Assembly: GCA_002360495.1 (NCBI GenBank)
Contig: DEQO01000042.1
Span: 1 to 13,720, forward strand
Direction: 5' to 3'
Length of the DNA: 13,720 nt
Source: Flavobacteriales bacterium UBA3364
GTDB lineage: Bacteria; Bacteroidota; Bacteroidia; Flavobacteriales_F; PHOS-HE28
Part shown: positions 1 through 6,532 of the stretch, piece by piece
How the letters are laid out: every line of letters starts with the position of its first letter
Numbering within the stretch: position 1 is the stretch's first letter
The notes under the pieces: generated by a model
Seen by the model: only the letters and a program-made list of their open reading frames with translations
The model's database searches: none
What the model was told of the DNA's origin: nothing
Made by a program: the position numbers and the translations under genes

Positions 1-3000
1 TTCTCCGCTCTCGCGCAATTGGTAGCCACCTGATGCAAAGCCATCGCCTGCGCTATCGTGCACACGCAAGCGGAAACAGCCGATCGGCAGGCAGCAGTCC
101 GACGTGATCGGCGCAGTGATGCCGCTCGGATAGGGCGTTCCGGCGGTGAAGCCACCAGAGCACACAACGGTCGCATCGTTCTGGTAGAGGATCTCCCAGC
201 CCGCTTCTTCACTGTTCACATCGGTACGCAGTTCCAAGGTCACGTTCTGTGAGCAAGGTGTACCCACGCAATCGCAATAGGGTACCTCCTGGAAGGTCTC
301 ATCGTTCGTGCTTGGGTCGTTGTCGTTGCATGGCGTTCCGGGGACGGCCGGTCCACCGATCACGCCCAGACAATCCGGAATTTCTCCGGCGCACACGCAG
401 TTCTCCTGGTAAACATCGTTCAGGGTGAGAGGGTTCCCATCGATGCAGGTGGTTCCCGGGAGCGCAGGCCCGCCGACCTCGCCCAAGCAGTCGATCACTT
501 CACCAGCGCAAGAGCAATCGCCTTGAACGACATCGTTACCGGTGTTTTCGTCAAGGTCATCACACGCGCTGCCTGGTTCCGGATTACCCGGGCAAACGTC
601 GAGGCAGTCCGGTGTGCCATCATTGTCACTGTCGGCGCCGCCGTTGGTAACTCCGGGGGTAATGCAGGTGACCACGAAATCGACACCGTTGTCATTGGTA
701 TCCGTCCCATCAGGAAGACGGGAAAGTCCCAATCCCGCCGGGTTCGGGTCCGTTCCTGCAGAAGTTCCTTCCGTGGTGAGCATGGCTCCCTCGTAGCTCA
801 TTTGGTCGAGCGTCACATCAGCAGCGGTCGTCAAACGAATGCCGTCCGGAGCGCCGTTCTGGATCCCGTCCTGTACCCAGGCGACTTGGTCCACGTTCGG
901 CACCAAGGCACTACCGATCACATAGTAGTCACCTGCCGCAAGGACAACATTCGGCAGGGTGATGGTACCATAGCTCAGACCGTTGGATCCATTGTACAGG
1001 ACGACCTTCATACCCGTCAAGGTCGAAGGTCCCGTGCCCACGTTCTTCAGTTCGATGAACTCCTTGGTATCGGTTCCGGTCTCATCGTAGTCCACCTCAT
1101 TGATCACGATCAACGGTGCTTGTTCGCACAGCGGTGCGGGACCCGAGATCACCTGGTCGGCGCATGGTTCGGAAAGCGTGATGGAATAAGCATCCAATTC
1201 GCTGATACCCGAGACCAGTATGGTCCCGTTCGCAACGGAAGAAGGGTTATCACCGCCAACCGTACCCGAGGCCGAGTTGTTCACCACGCTTACGCTGAGT
1301 TGTGAACCGGTATATGGTATGCTCACCGTATACGTGTCCGTTCCCGCCGTACTCGCATCGCATGTCGCGGTCGGTGTACCAAGGGCGATCAAGCAACCGG
1401 CACCTACCGATCCCAGGGAACCGCCGATGCGCAGACCATAGACCCCAGCGGCACTGGAGGTGAACCCCCAACCACCGGTCGTCGTCTGCCCACTGGCATA
1501 GAACCTCAAGGTCACCGTGGTGCCAGAGCCGATGTTCTGCAACGCACTGATGCCGGTAAGGTCGATCTGGGGGAGCGTTGCCGGTGTACCGATCGTAACG
1601 GCGGGATCACCGATCAGCGTGAAGTTCGTCCCGTCCAGGCTGTAGGCGAACTGCGTCGAAACGCCGGGCGATGCTGCGAACGAACTTGTTCCGGCCATAC
1701 GCGCATCGATGGTGGCAAGCGATAGGGCATATCCTACTGCCGCGGATAGAGTAACCTGGAAGTGATCGCTGTTGCTCGTGGATATCCCATTGTTCTGGAA
1801 GCCGACGGTTCGGAAGGAGTTGCTTCCCGTGCTGGCGGAGGCACCACCACCACGTGTGATCAAGTTGGAGGCATCGAGGTTCGCACTATAGAGATCAGCC
1901 GCAGAACTTGCCGGGGAACTCTCCCCGAAGAAATCCCAAGCCGCGATCGCTGGTGGGATACAGCCCGGGGCCGGTCCCGATGCCACAAGAGCGTTACATG
2001 GAGCGGAAAGGGTTACGGAGTAGTTGTCCAATTCGCTGATGCCGCTGATGAGGATGGTCCCGTTGGGGAACGAGGCCGGATCGTCACCTCCGATCGTGCC
2101 GGAACCGCTGTTGTTGATCACTGTCACACCAGCTTGAGAACCGGTGTAGGGGATGCTCAGGTCGTAGGTATCCGTTGTGCCGATATTGAATCCGTTGCAA
2201 GTTGCGACAGCGCTGCCCAGCGCGATGGTACACGGAGGATAACACACCGGCGATGACCCCGATACCACCTGGTCCTGGCACGGGCTGCTGAGTGTCACAT
2301 TGTACCCTTGACCTTCTGTGATACCGTTTACGGTTATGGTCCCGTTGGGGAACGAGGCCGGATCATCGCCGCCTACCGTACCGGAGCCACTGTTGTTCAC
2401 CACGGTCACACCAGTCTGCGAACCAGTGTAGGGAATACTCAGTGTGTAGCTGTCGGTATTGATGGTGATGGCATCGCAATTGGTGCTCGGTGAGCCGAGG
2501 ACAATGTCACAGGTGATCGGCACAACGGCCAGGCTGCCGCCGATGGCGAGTCCATAGCTACCGGAGGAAGGGGAGTTGAAGCCCCAGCCCCCCGTATTCG
2601 TTTGGCCGGTTGCATAATAGCGCAGGGTGATGGTTATCCCGGCCCCGACGTTCTGCAACGCCGTAATTCCGCTCACGTCCACTTGTGGAAGTGTGGCGGG
2701 ACTTCCGATAGTGACCGCCGGGCTGCCGATGAGGGTGAAATTCGTCCCATCCACGCTGTAGGCGAATTGTGAAGAGACCCCCGGTGCTTGCGCATAGGTA
2801 GTGGTCCCCGCCACGCGTGCGTCGATGGTGCTCAACGATAGCGCGAAGCCCGGATCTGCGGAGAGCGTTATCTGGAAGTAGTCCGTGTTGGACGTGGCGA
2901 TACCGTCGTTCTGGAAGCCTGTTGTGCGGAATGAATTACCAGCGGCACTCGCGGTCGCTCCTGCGCCTCGGGTGATGAGGTTGGATGCGTCCATATTCGC

Positions 3001-4320
3001 GTTGTAGACCTCTGCTGTGGAGGTCGCTTGCGCGGTATTCTCCCCGGTGAAGTCCCACGCCGCCAGCGGAAGTGGCGCACAGCTCGGGGCATTGCCCGAT
3101 GCCACCAATGCCGCGCACGGTGCCGTGAACGTGACCGAGTAGTTGTTCAACTCGCTGATGCCACTGATCAGGATCGTACCGTTCGGGGTAACGGCAGGGT
3201 TGTCCCCAGCGATGGTGCCTGAGCCGCTGTTGTTCACGACCGTAATGCTCGCATCGGAGCCGGTATAGGCGATGCTCAGGTCGTACGTATCGCTCGAGCC
3301 CGCCGTCAATGTGTTGCACGTTGCGGTGACCGTCCCCAAGGCGATCCCACATGGAGGCACGCAAGTGGGAGCGGTGCCGGCAACGACCAGTGAGTTGCAG
3401 GGGCTCGCGAAGGTGACGCTGTAGTTCTCGGTTTCCGGGATGCCTGTGATGGTGATCGTCCCGCTCGACGTACTCGCAGGATCGTTGCCACCCACCGTAC
3501 CTGACCCGCTGTAGACCACGGTCACACCCGCGCCGCCGCCCGTGAAGGGGATGGAGAGGGTATAGTTGTCGGTGCCGTTGGTGAAGGCGTTGCAGATCGC
3601 GTTGTTGGGTCCAGGAAGGCCCAACGCACAGCCACTAGCGGTCACTGAACCGCCGATGGCAAGGCTGTTGGTAGTGATCCCTGTGCCGTAGCGGCCAATG
3701 GCGAAGGTTCCTCCTGTATTCGTTGCACCCCAAGCGTAGATGCGCATGGTGATCGTGGTACTTGATGTCACGTTCTGTAATGCCGTGATGCCGGAAAGCA
3801 CGACCTGTGTTTGGTCGACACCATCGACGGTACTGGTGAAGGAGACATCGCTACCGATCGGCGTGAAATTGGTGCCATCCACGCTGTAGTACCACTGGTA
3901 CGCGTTCGGTCCCGTGCTAGAGCGGCGCAAGCGACAATCCAGGGTTGAGAGCGAGACCTGAAAACCCGGGTTCGCCGCCACGGTGAATTGGAGGTACTCG
4001 TTGTTGGTGATCGCATTTGCCTCCGTGGCCGCGACGTCGAATGCGGTTGCGCTGAAAACACGGGCCAATGCACTGGGATTTACACCGCCACCGCGCGACA
4101 GATTAGATCCCGCCAGATCGGTGTTCACGGTCGTCGCTGCGTAGGTGACCTCGTTGCCTAGCGAGGCAGGCGAGCCGAATTGCCAGGCCAGGATCTGCGC
4201 CATGTTCATCAGGGGAAGGCAGCAGATGGCGAATGCGGAGAAGTTGAATCGCCACCATCCATGGCGTAGCCGTTTTTGGATGCGGATAGGATCATTGGGA
4301 ACAGAGTGTCGTTGTGCCAT
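1..4320 (-). CDS. Giant secreted repeat protein with jelly-roll-like, Ig-like and lamin-tail-like domains (C-terminus beyond window)
   Basis: An open frame without stops runs 1440 codons from ATG at 4320 to the left edge, so the 3' end is missing. The N-terminus has a basic stretch and then a hydrophobic segment (about residues 28-42), read as a signal peptide. Domains, in residues: a jelly-roll-like domain starting at Trp46, Ig-like repeats at 231 and 324, a second jelly-roll at Trp422, Ig-like repeats at 604 and 697, a third jelly-roll at Trp795, one Ig-like repeat at 976, a lamin-tail-like domain (about 1067-1190, core INEVDY), a calcium-binding-type segment DSDNDGTPDC, three Cys-rich repeats (1243, 1278, 1317), and a C-terminal domain from about 1356 ending in a DSAGDGFASGGYQLR stretch. 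Such proteins in Flavobacteriales are typically exported by the type IX system; a sorting tail would lie off the edge. An in-frame ATG at 4368 would add 16 residues but makes the signal peptide less plausible. An adhesin or surface-matrix role is inference. Confidence 0.85.
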   Translation of the reverse strand, partial: MAQRHSVPNDPIRIQKRLRHGWWRFNFSAFAICCLPLMNMAQILAWQFGSPASLGNEVTYAATTVNTDLAGSNLSRGGGVNPSALARVFSATAFDVAATEANAITNNEYLQFTVAANPGFQVSLSTLDCRLRRSSTGPNAYQWYYSVDGTNFTPIGSDVSFTSTVDGVDQTQVVLSGITALQNVTSSTTITMRIYAWGATNTGGTFAIGRYGTGITTNSLAIGGSVTASGCALGLPGPNNAICNAFTNGTDNYTLSIPFTGGGAGVTVVYSGSGTVGGNDPASTSSGTITITGIPETENYSVTFASPCNSLVVAGTAPTCVPPCGIALGTVTATCNTLTAGSSDTYDLSIAYTGSDASITVVNNSGSGTIAGDNPAVTPNGTILISGISELNNYSVTFTAPCAALVASGNAPSCAPLPLAAWDFTGENTAQATSTAEVYNANMDASNLITRGAGATASAAGNSFRTTGFQNDGIATSNTDYFQITLSADPGFALSLSTIDARVAGTTTYAQAPGVSSQFAYSVDGTNFTLIGSPAVTIGSPATLPQVDVSGITALQNVGAGITITLRYYATGQTNTGGWGFNSPSSGSYGLAIGGSLAVVPITCDIVLGSPSTNCDAITINTDSYTLSIPYTGSQTGVTVVNNSGSGTVGGDDPASFPNGTITVNGITEGQGYNVTLSSPCQDQVVSGSSPVCYPPCTIALGSAVATCNGFNIGTTDTYDLSIPYTGSQAGVTVINNSGSGTIGGDDPASFPNGTILISGISELDNYSVTLSAPCNALVASGPAPGCIPPAIAAWDFFGESSPASSAADLYSANLDASNLITRGGGASASTGSNSFRTVGFQNNGISTSNSDHFQVTLSAAVGYALSLATIDARMAGTSSFAASPGVSTQFAYSLDGTNFTLIGDPAVTIGTPATLPQIDLTGISALQNIGSGTTVTLRFYASGQTTTGGWGFTSSAAGVYGLRIGGSLGSVGAGCLIALGTPTATCDASTAGTDTYTVSIPYTGSQLSVSVVNNSASGTVGGDNPSSVANGTILVSGISELDAYSITLSEPCADQVISGPAPLCEQAPLIVINEVDYDETGTDTKEFIELKNVGTGPSTLTGMKVVLYNGSNGLSYGTITLPNVVLAAGDYYVIGSALVPNVDQVAWVQDGIQNGAPDGIRLTTAADVTLDQMSYEGAMLTTEGTSAGTDPNPAGLGLSRLPDGTDTNDNGVDFVVTCITPGVTNGGADSDNDGTPDCLDVCPGNPEPGSACDDLDENTGNDVVQGDCSCAGEVIDCLGEVGGPALPGTTCIDGNPLTLNDVYQENCVCAGEIPDCLGVIGGPAVPGTPCNDNDPSTNDETFQEVPYCDCVGTPCSQNVTLELRTDVNSEEAGWEILYQNDATVVCSGGFTAGTPYPSGITAPITSDCCLPIGCFRLRVHDSAGDGFASGGYQLRESGE
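262..594 (-). repeat. Three Cys-rich repeats of 35-39 residues near the end of the giant protein
   Basis: The repeats begin with Cys codons at 594, 489 and 372, so the periods are 105 and 117 bases. Each reads roughly C-x-G-x(4-5)-P-G-x-x-C-x-D, then a Thr/Asn-rich stretch, then C-x-C-x-G. The two downstream copies both contain the run GGPA-[LV]-PGT. Paired cysteines suggest disulfide-stabilised modules outside the cell, which is inference. Confidence 0.75.
1125..4185 (-). repeat. Higher-order tandem repeat of about 1.12 kb inside the giant secreted protein gene
   Basis: The module is one jelly-roll-like domain (begins AWDF or AWQF) plus two Ig-like units of 93 residues (begin C-x-I-A-L-G or similar). 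The marker Trp codons start at 4185, 3057 and 1938, giving spacings of 1128 and 1119 bases. The Ig-like units begin with Cys codons at 3630, 3351, 2511, 2232 and 1395. The third module lacks its second Ig-like unit. Modules two and three share long stretches such as SNLITRG and DGTNFTLIG; module one is more diverged. Descent by in-frame duplication is inferred from the regular spacing. Confidence 0.85.
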
Positions 4321-4508
4321 GGGGGATCGGGGTGTTTTGGGGGCAGGACAAAGGTCGCAGGTATACATTCGACCTACATTACGCTCATGTCAAACTTAGT
4401 GTCGCCAGCGTTAAGGAACAACCCCGTCGATGCTCCGTTGGAAAGTACCCGGACAGCCGACCTTCAAGGAGCCCGTTCACAACTTGTGCAAAAGGCGAAC
4501 CCCGGAAA

Positions 4509-4541
4509 ATTGCGATCCCCAGGACCATCGGGATACATTCG
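4509..4541 (+). promoter_or_regulatory. Candidate promoter (ATTG, 21 bases, TACATTCG) in the gap upstream of the PIN-PhoH gene
   Basis: TACATTCG at 4534-4541 differs in one base from the Bacteroidota -7 consensus TAnnTTTG. An ATTG at 4509-4512 lies 21 bases upstream, within the accepted spacing for the -33 TTTG. A second TACATTCG occurs at 4364-4371 with TTTG at 4336-4339, a slightly long gap of 24 bases. Either could drive transcription toward the hairpin at 4797-4831. This is motif matching only. Confidence 0.3.
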
Positions 4542-4670
4542 TTCCGGTTGTTCGTTCTTTCCAGCAACCCCTACGGGGTGACGGTCCCACAGATAGGAGG
4601 TCGTGTCGTCGCTGGCTGCGCCGAAAGGTGTCGCCGGGCCTGGTAAGAGGTCATGCACAGCGACACGTCC

Positions 4671-4693
4671 GGTCGTATGCCAGCCATACGATC
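4671..4693 (+). other. Stem-loop, 9 bp with 5-base loop
   Basis: GGTCGTATG (4671-4679) pairs with CATACGATC (4685-4693) around the loop CCAGC, with one G-U pair. It lies inside the candidate RNA region and is enclosed by the possible outer pairing GGTAAG/CTTACC. Confidence 0.45.
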
Positions 4694-4796
4694 ACCTTAC
4701 CGAGGGGCCCAATGGGCAAGAGGACCTTACGAGGAACACACGCCCGGTTGCAGGAATGGAACACGATCGTCGATCCGGCCACGGCTGGGTCTGACA

Positions 4797-4831
4797 GGAG
4801 CGGGGATCGCCGTCATGGTGGTCCCCGCTTC
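4797..4831 (+). terminator. Strong 15-bp hairpin, possible terminator or attenuator
   Basis: Bases 4797-4811 pair continuously with 4817-4831 around the loop GTCAT; 12 pairs are Watson-Crick and three are G-U. The core is GCGGGGA/TCCCCGC. The following bases CACGTTTCGG are not a proper U-tract, so termination is uncertain. It ends about 104 bases before the -7 element of the PIN-PhoH gene. Confidence 0.45.
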
Positions 4832-4934
4832 ACGTTTCGGTAACGTCCGCACATAACGACCATGATCATCGAGACCACGATCGATCGTGGATAAGTGCGC
4901 GTTTGTCGATCCGGGCCGGGCCAAAGTCTCCGGA

Positions 4935-4942
4935 TACATTTG
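4935..4942 (+). promoter_or_regulatory. Bacteroidota -7 promoter element of the PIN-PhoH gene
   Basis: TACATTTG matches TAnnTTTG exactly and lies 22 bases before the ATG at 4965, predicting a leader of about 15-20 bases. No TTTG is found 17-23 bases upstream; the nearest is at 4902-4905, 29 bases away. The position inside the possible GTG-initiated extension (4887) supports the downstream ATG as the real start. Confidence 0.5.
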
Positions 4943-4964
4943 GATCAACCCGTTCATTGATCGA

Positions 4965-6299
4965 ATGAAGAAGAAAGACCGGAAGATCTTCGTACTGGAT
5001 ACCTCTGTCATCCTTTACGACCACTCGGCCATTGCGAACTTCGCAGAGCACGATGTGGCCATCCCGATACAGGTCCTTGAAGAACTCGATACCTTCAAGA
5101 AAGGCAACGATACCATCAACTACGAGGCGCGAGAGTTCATCCGCCACCTCGACGACATAGCGAAACTCGACGTCCTGACGGACTGGCAACCCCTGAACGG
5201 CTCCTCGCACGGCAAGTTCAAGGTGGTGGCGAAGCACGACCTCAACGGGGTCGATGCCACCAAGGTGTTCCAGGACGGCAAGAACGACCACCAGATCCTC
5301 AACGCCACGCTCACCATCCAGCGGCAGAACAAGGACCGCAAGGTGATCCTTGTGACCAAGGACATCGCGTTGCGCTTGAAGGCGAAGAGCCTCAACATCA
5401 TTGCCGAGGATTACCTCACGGGCAAGGTGCGCGATGTGCGCGAGAAGCTCTACACGGGCCGCACCGTGATCGATGATTTCAGCGAAGAGTTGATCGACAA
5501 CCTGTTCGCACACGGCACCGTAGCCGTGTCCGAGTTGGGTATGGAGAAGCCGAAGGGCAATCACTTCTTCATCCTCAAGCACAAGAAGAAGAGCATCCTC
5601 GCAAAGTTCGATCCCCGTACCGGGAATGTGGACCGTGTTGAGAAGCATAGCGTCTTCGGCATCGGCCCCAAGAACGCGGAGCAGGCCCTGGCCATGAGTG
5701 CCCTCATGGACCCGGAGATCAAACTGGTGACGTTGCAAGGCGCAGCGGGTACCGGCAAGACCTTGCTTGCGCTGGCCTGTGCGCTGGAACAACGGCGCGA
5801 CTACAGGCAGATCTATGTGACCCGACCGGTTGTACCGCTCAGCAACAAGGACATCGGCTACCTCCCGGGAGACATCCAGAGCAAACTGGACCCCTACATG
5901 CAGCCGCTATGGGACAACCTGAAGCTCATCAAGGGCCAGTTCGAGAAACACGACAGCACGCCGAAGCGGATCGACGAGATGTTGGAGAACGAGAAGATCT
6001 CCATTGCGCCGCTGGCATACATCCGTGGGCGCAGTCTGGCCAACATCTTCTTTATCGTGGACGAGGCCCAGAACCTCACACCGCTGGAAGTGAAGACCGT
6101 GATCAGCCGCGCAGGTGAGGGCACCAAGATCGTCTTCACCGGGGATATCCACCAGATCGACACGCCATACCTGGACAGTGAGAGCAACGGCCTCAGTTAC
6201 CTCATCGACAAGGCAAAGGGCGATCCGTTGTTCGCGCACATCACCTTGGAAAAAGGGGAGCGCAGCCCGCTGGCGAACCTGGCCAACGATCTGCTGTAG
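4965..6299 (+). CDS. PIN domain-PhoH family ATPase/ribonuclease
   Basis: The 444-residue protein fuses an N-terminal PIN nuclease domain to a C-terminal PhoH ATPase domain, as in the PhoH2/YlaK type, whose studied members act as RNA helicase-ribonucleases in the cytoplasm. PIN signatures are FVLDTSVILYDH (Asp12), VLEELD (Glu39/40), NDHQIL and TKDIALRLKA, giving the usual acidic metal-binding set. The PhoH half has Walker A GAAGTGKT (residues 259-266), Walker B FIVDEAQN (Asp366, Glu367) and the downstream TGDIHQID. Length and order are normal for the family. The frame stays open upstream to a GTG at 4887, but the 26 extra residues do not resemble the family and overlap the -7 element, so ATG 4965 (MKKKDRK) is preferred. 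No clear Shine-Dalgarno or terminator is visible. It appears monocistronic; 233 bases with no recognised feature follow it. The exact RNA target is unknown. Confidence 0.95.
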   Translation: MKKKDRKIFVLDTSVILYDHSAIANFAEHDVAIPIQVLEELDTFKKGNDTINYEAREFIRHLDDIAKLDVLTDWQPLNGSSHGKFKVVAKHDLNGVDATKVFQDGKNDHQILNATLTIQRQNKDRKVILVTKDIALRLKAKSLNIIAEDYLTGKVRDVREKLYTGRTVIDDFSEELIDNLFAHGTVAVSELGMEKPKGNHFFILKHKKKSILAKFDPRTGNVDRVEKHSVFGIGPKNAEQALAMSALMDPEIKLVTLQGAAGTGKTLLALACALEQRRDYRQIYVTRPVVPLSNKDIGYLPGDIQSKLDPYMQPLWDNLKLIKGQFEKHDSTPKRIDEMLENEKISIAPLAYIRGRSLANIFFIVDEAQNLTPLEVKTVISRAGEGTKIVFTGDIHQIDTPYLDSESNGLSYLIDKAKGDPLFAHITLEKGERSPLANLANDLL

Positions 6300-6532
6300 C
6301 GGAAGAAGAACGCCCCTCGATCAGGAGCCGCGGTGTATGGAGCACGATCTTGATCGGGTCGCAGACCTTGGCTATTGCGACTGGACCGGCGTTCGACAGC
6401 AGGATCCGTAATGGCCATGTGGATCATTCGGTGCGAACCGGCTTCATGGCCCATGTAACATTTCTTGCTGTGGACCGTATCCTGCGCGCAAGGGTCCTTG
6501 GACCCGCGTGGCATATTGTTATCTGCTTGCGA

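Larger units (their letters stand above)
4546..4840 (+). ncRNA. Possible structured non-coding RNA (unrecognised)
   Basis: The gap 4321-4964 holds no credible protein gene: its open frames give Arg-rich translations typical of non-coding GC-rich DNA. On the plus strand it contains a perfect 7-bp pairing (4628-4634 with 4660-4666), a 9-bp stem-loop (4671-4693), a 6-bp pairing GGTAAG/CTTACC (4642-4647 with 4696-4701) and a final 15-bp hairpin (4797-4831). The G-U pairs in the two largest stems become A-C mismatches on the other strand, favouring plus-strand RNA. The 5' end is set only by the candidate promoter at 4509-4541. I looked for hallmarks of RNase P RNA, tmRNA, SRP RNA and tRNA on both strands and found none. 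It could instead be unstructured spacer or a long leader of the PIN-PhoH gene. Confidence 0.25.

Noticed and set aside
523..1305. A 260-codon plus-strand open frame
   Set aside because: It lies opposite the lamin-tail-like and Ig-like domains of the giant secreted protein, whose frame is continuous and domain-rich.
1125..4185. Tandem repeats considered as a CRISPR array or mobile element
   Set aside because: The repeat is in frame, protein-coding and over 1 kb in period, with no short direct repeats, spacers, transposase or terminal inverted repeats.
4309..4368. Upstream in-frame ATG at 4368 as the start of the giant secreted protein
   Set aside because: It would put 16 further residues with two Cys and several Pro before an already long signal-peptide n-region.
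4560..4835. RNase P RNA, tmRNA or SRP RNA
   Set aside because: A GGTAAGAG segment at 4642-4649 recalls RNase P RNA, but the conserved GAGGAAAGTCC core and the 3' ACAGAA region are absent; tmRNA and SRP RNA signatures are also missing.
4430..4843. A 137-codon plus-strand open frame in the gap before the PIN-PhoH gene
   Set aside because: The translation is rich in Arg, His and Pro without hydrophobic pattern or known motif, as expected for non-coding GC-rich DNA; overlapping frames in the same stretch look alike.
4866..5792. A 308-codon open frame on the minus strand opposite the PIN-PhoH gene
   Set aside because: It mirrors the codon pattern of a well-conserved gene, has no recognisable domain and overlaps the catalytic PIN region; it is a shadow frame.
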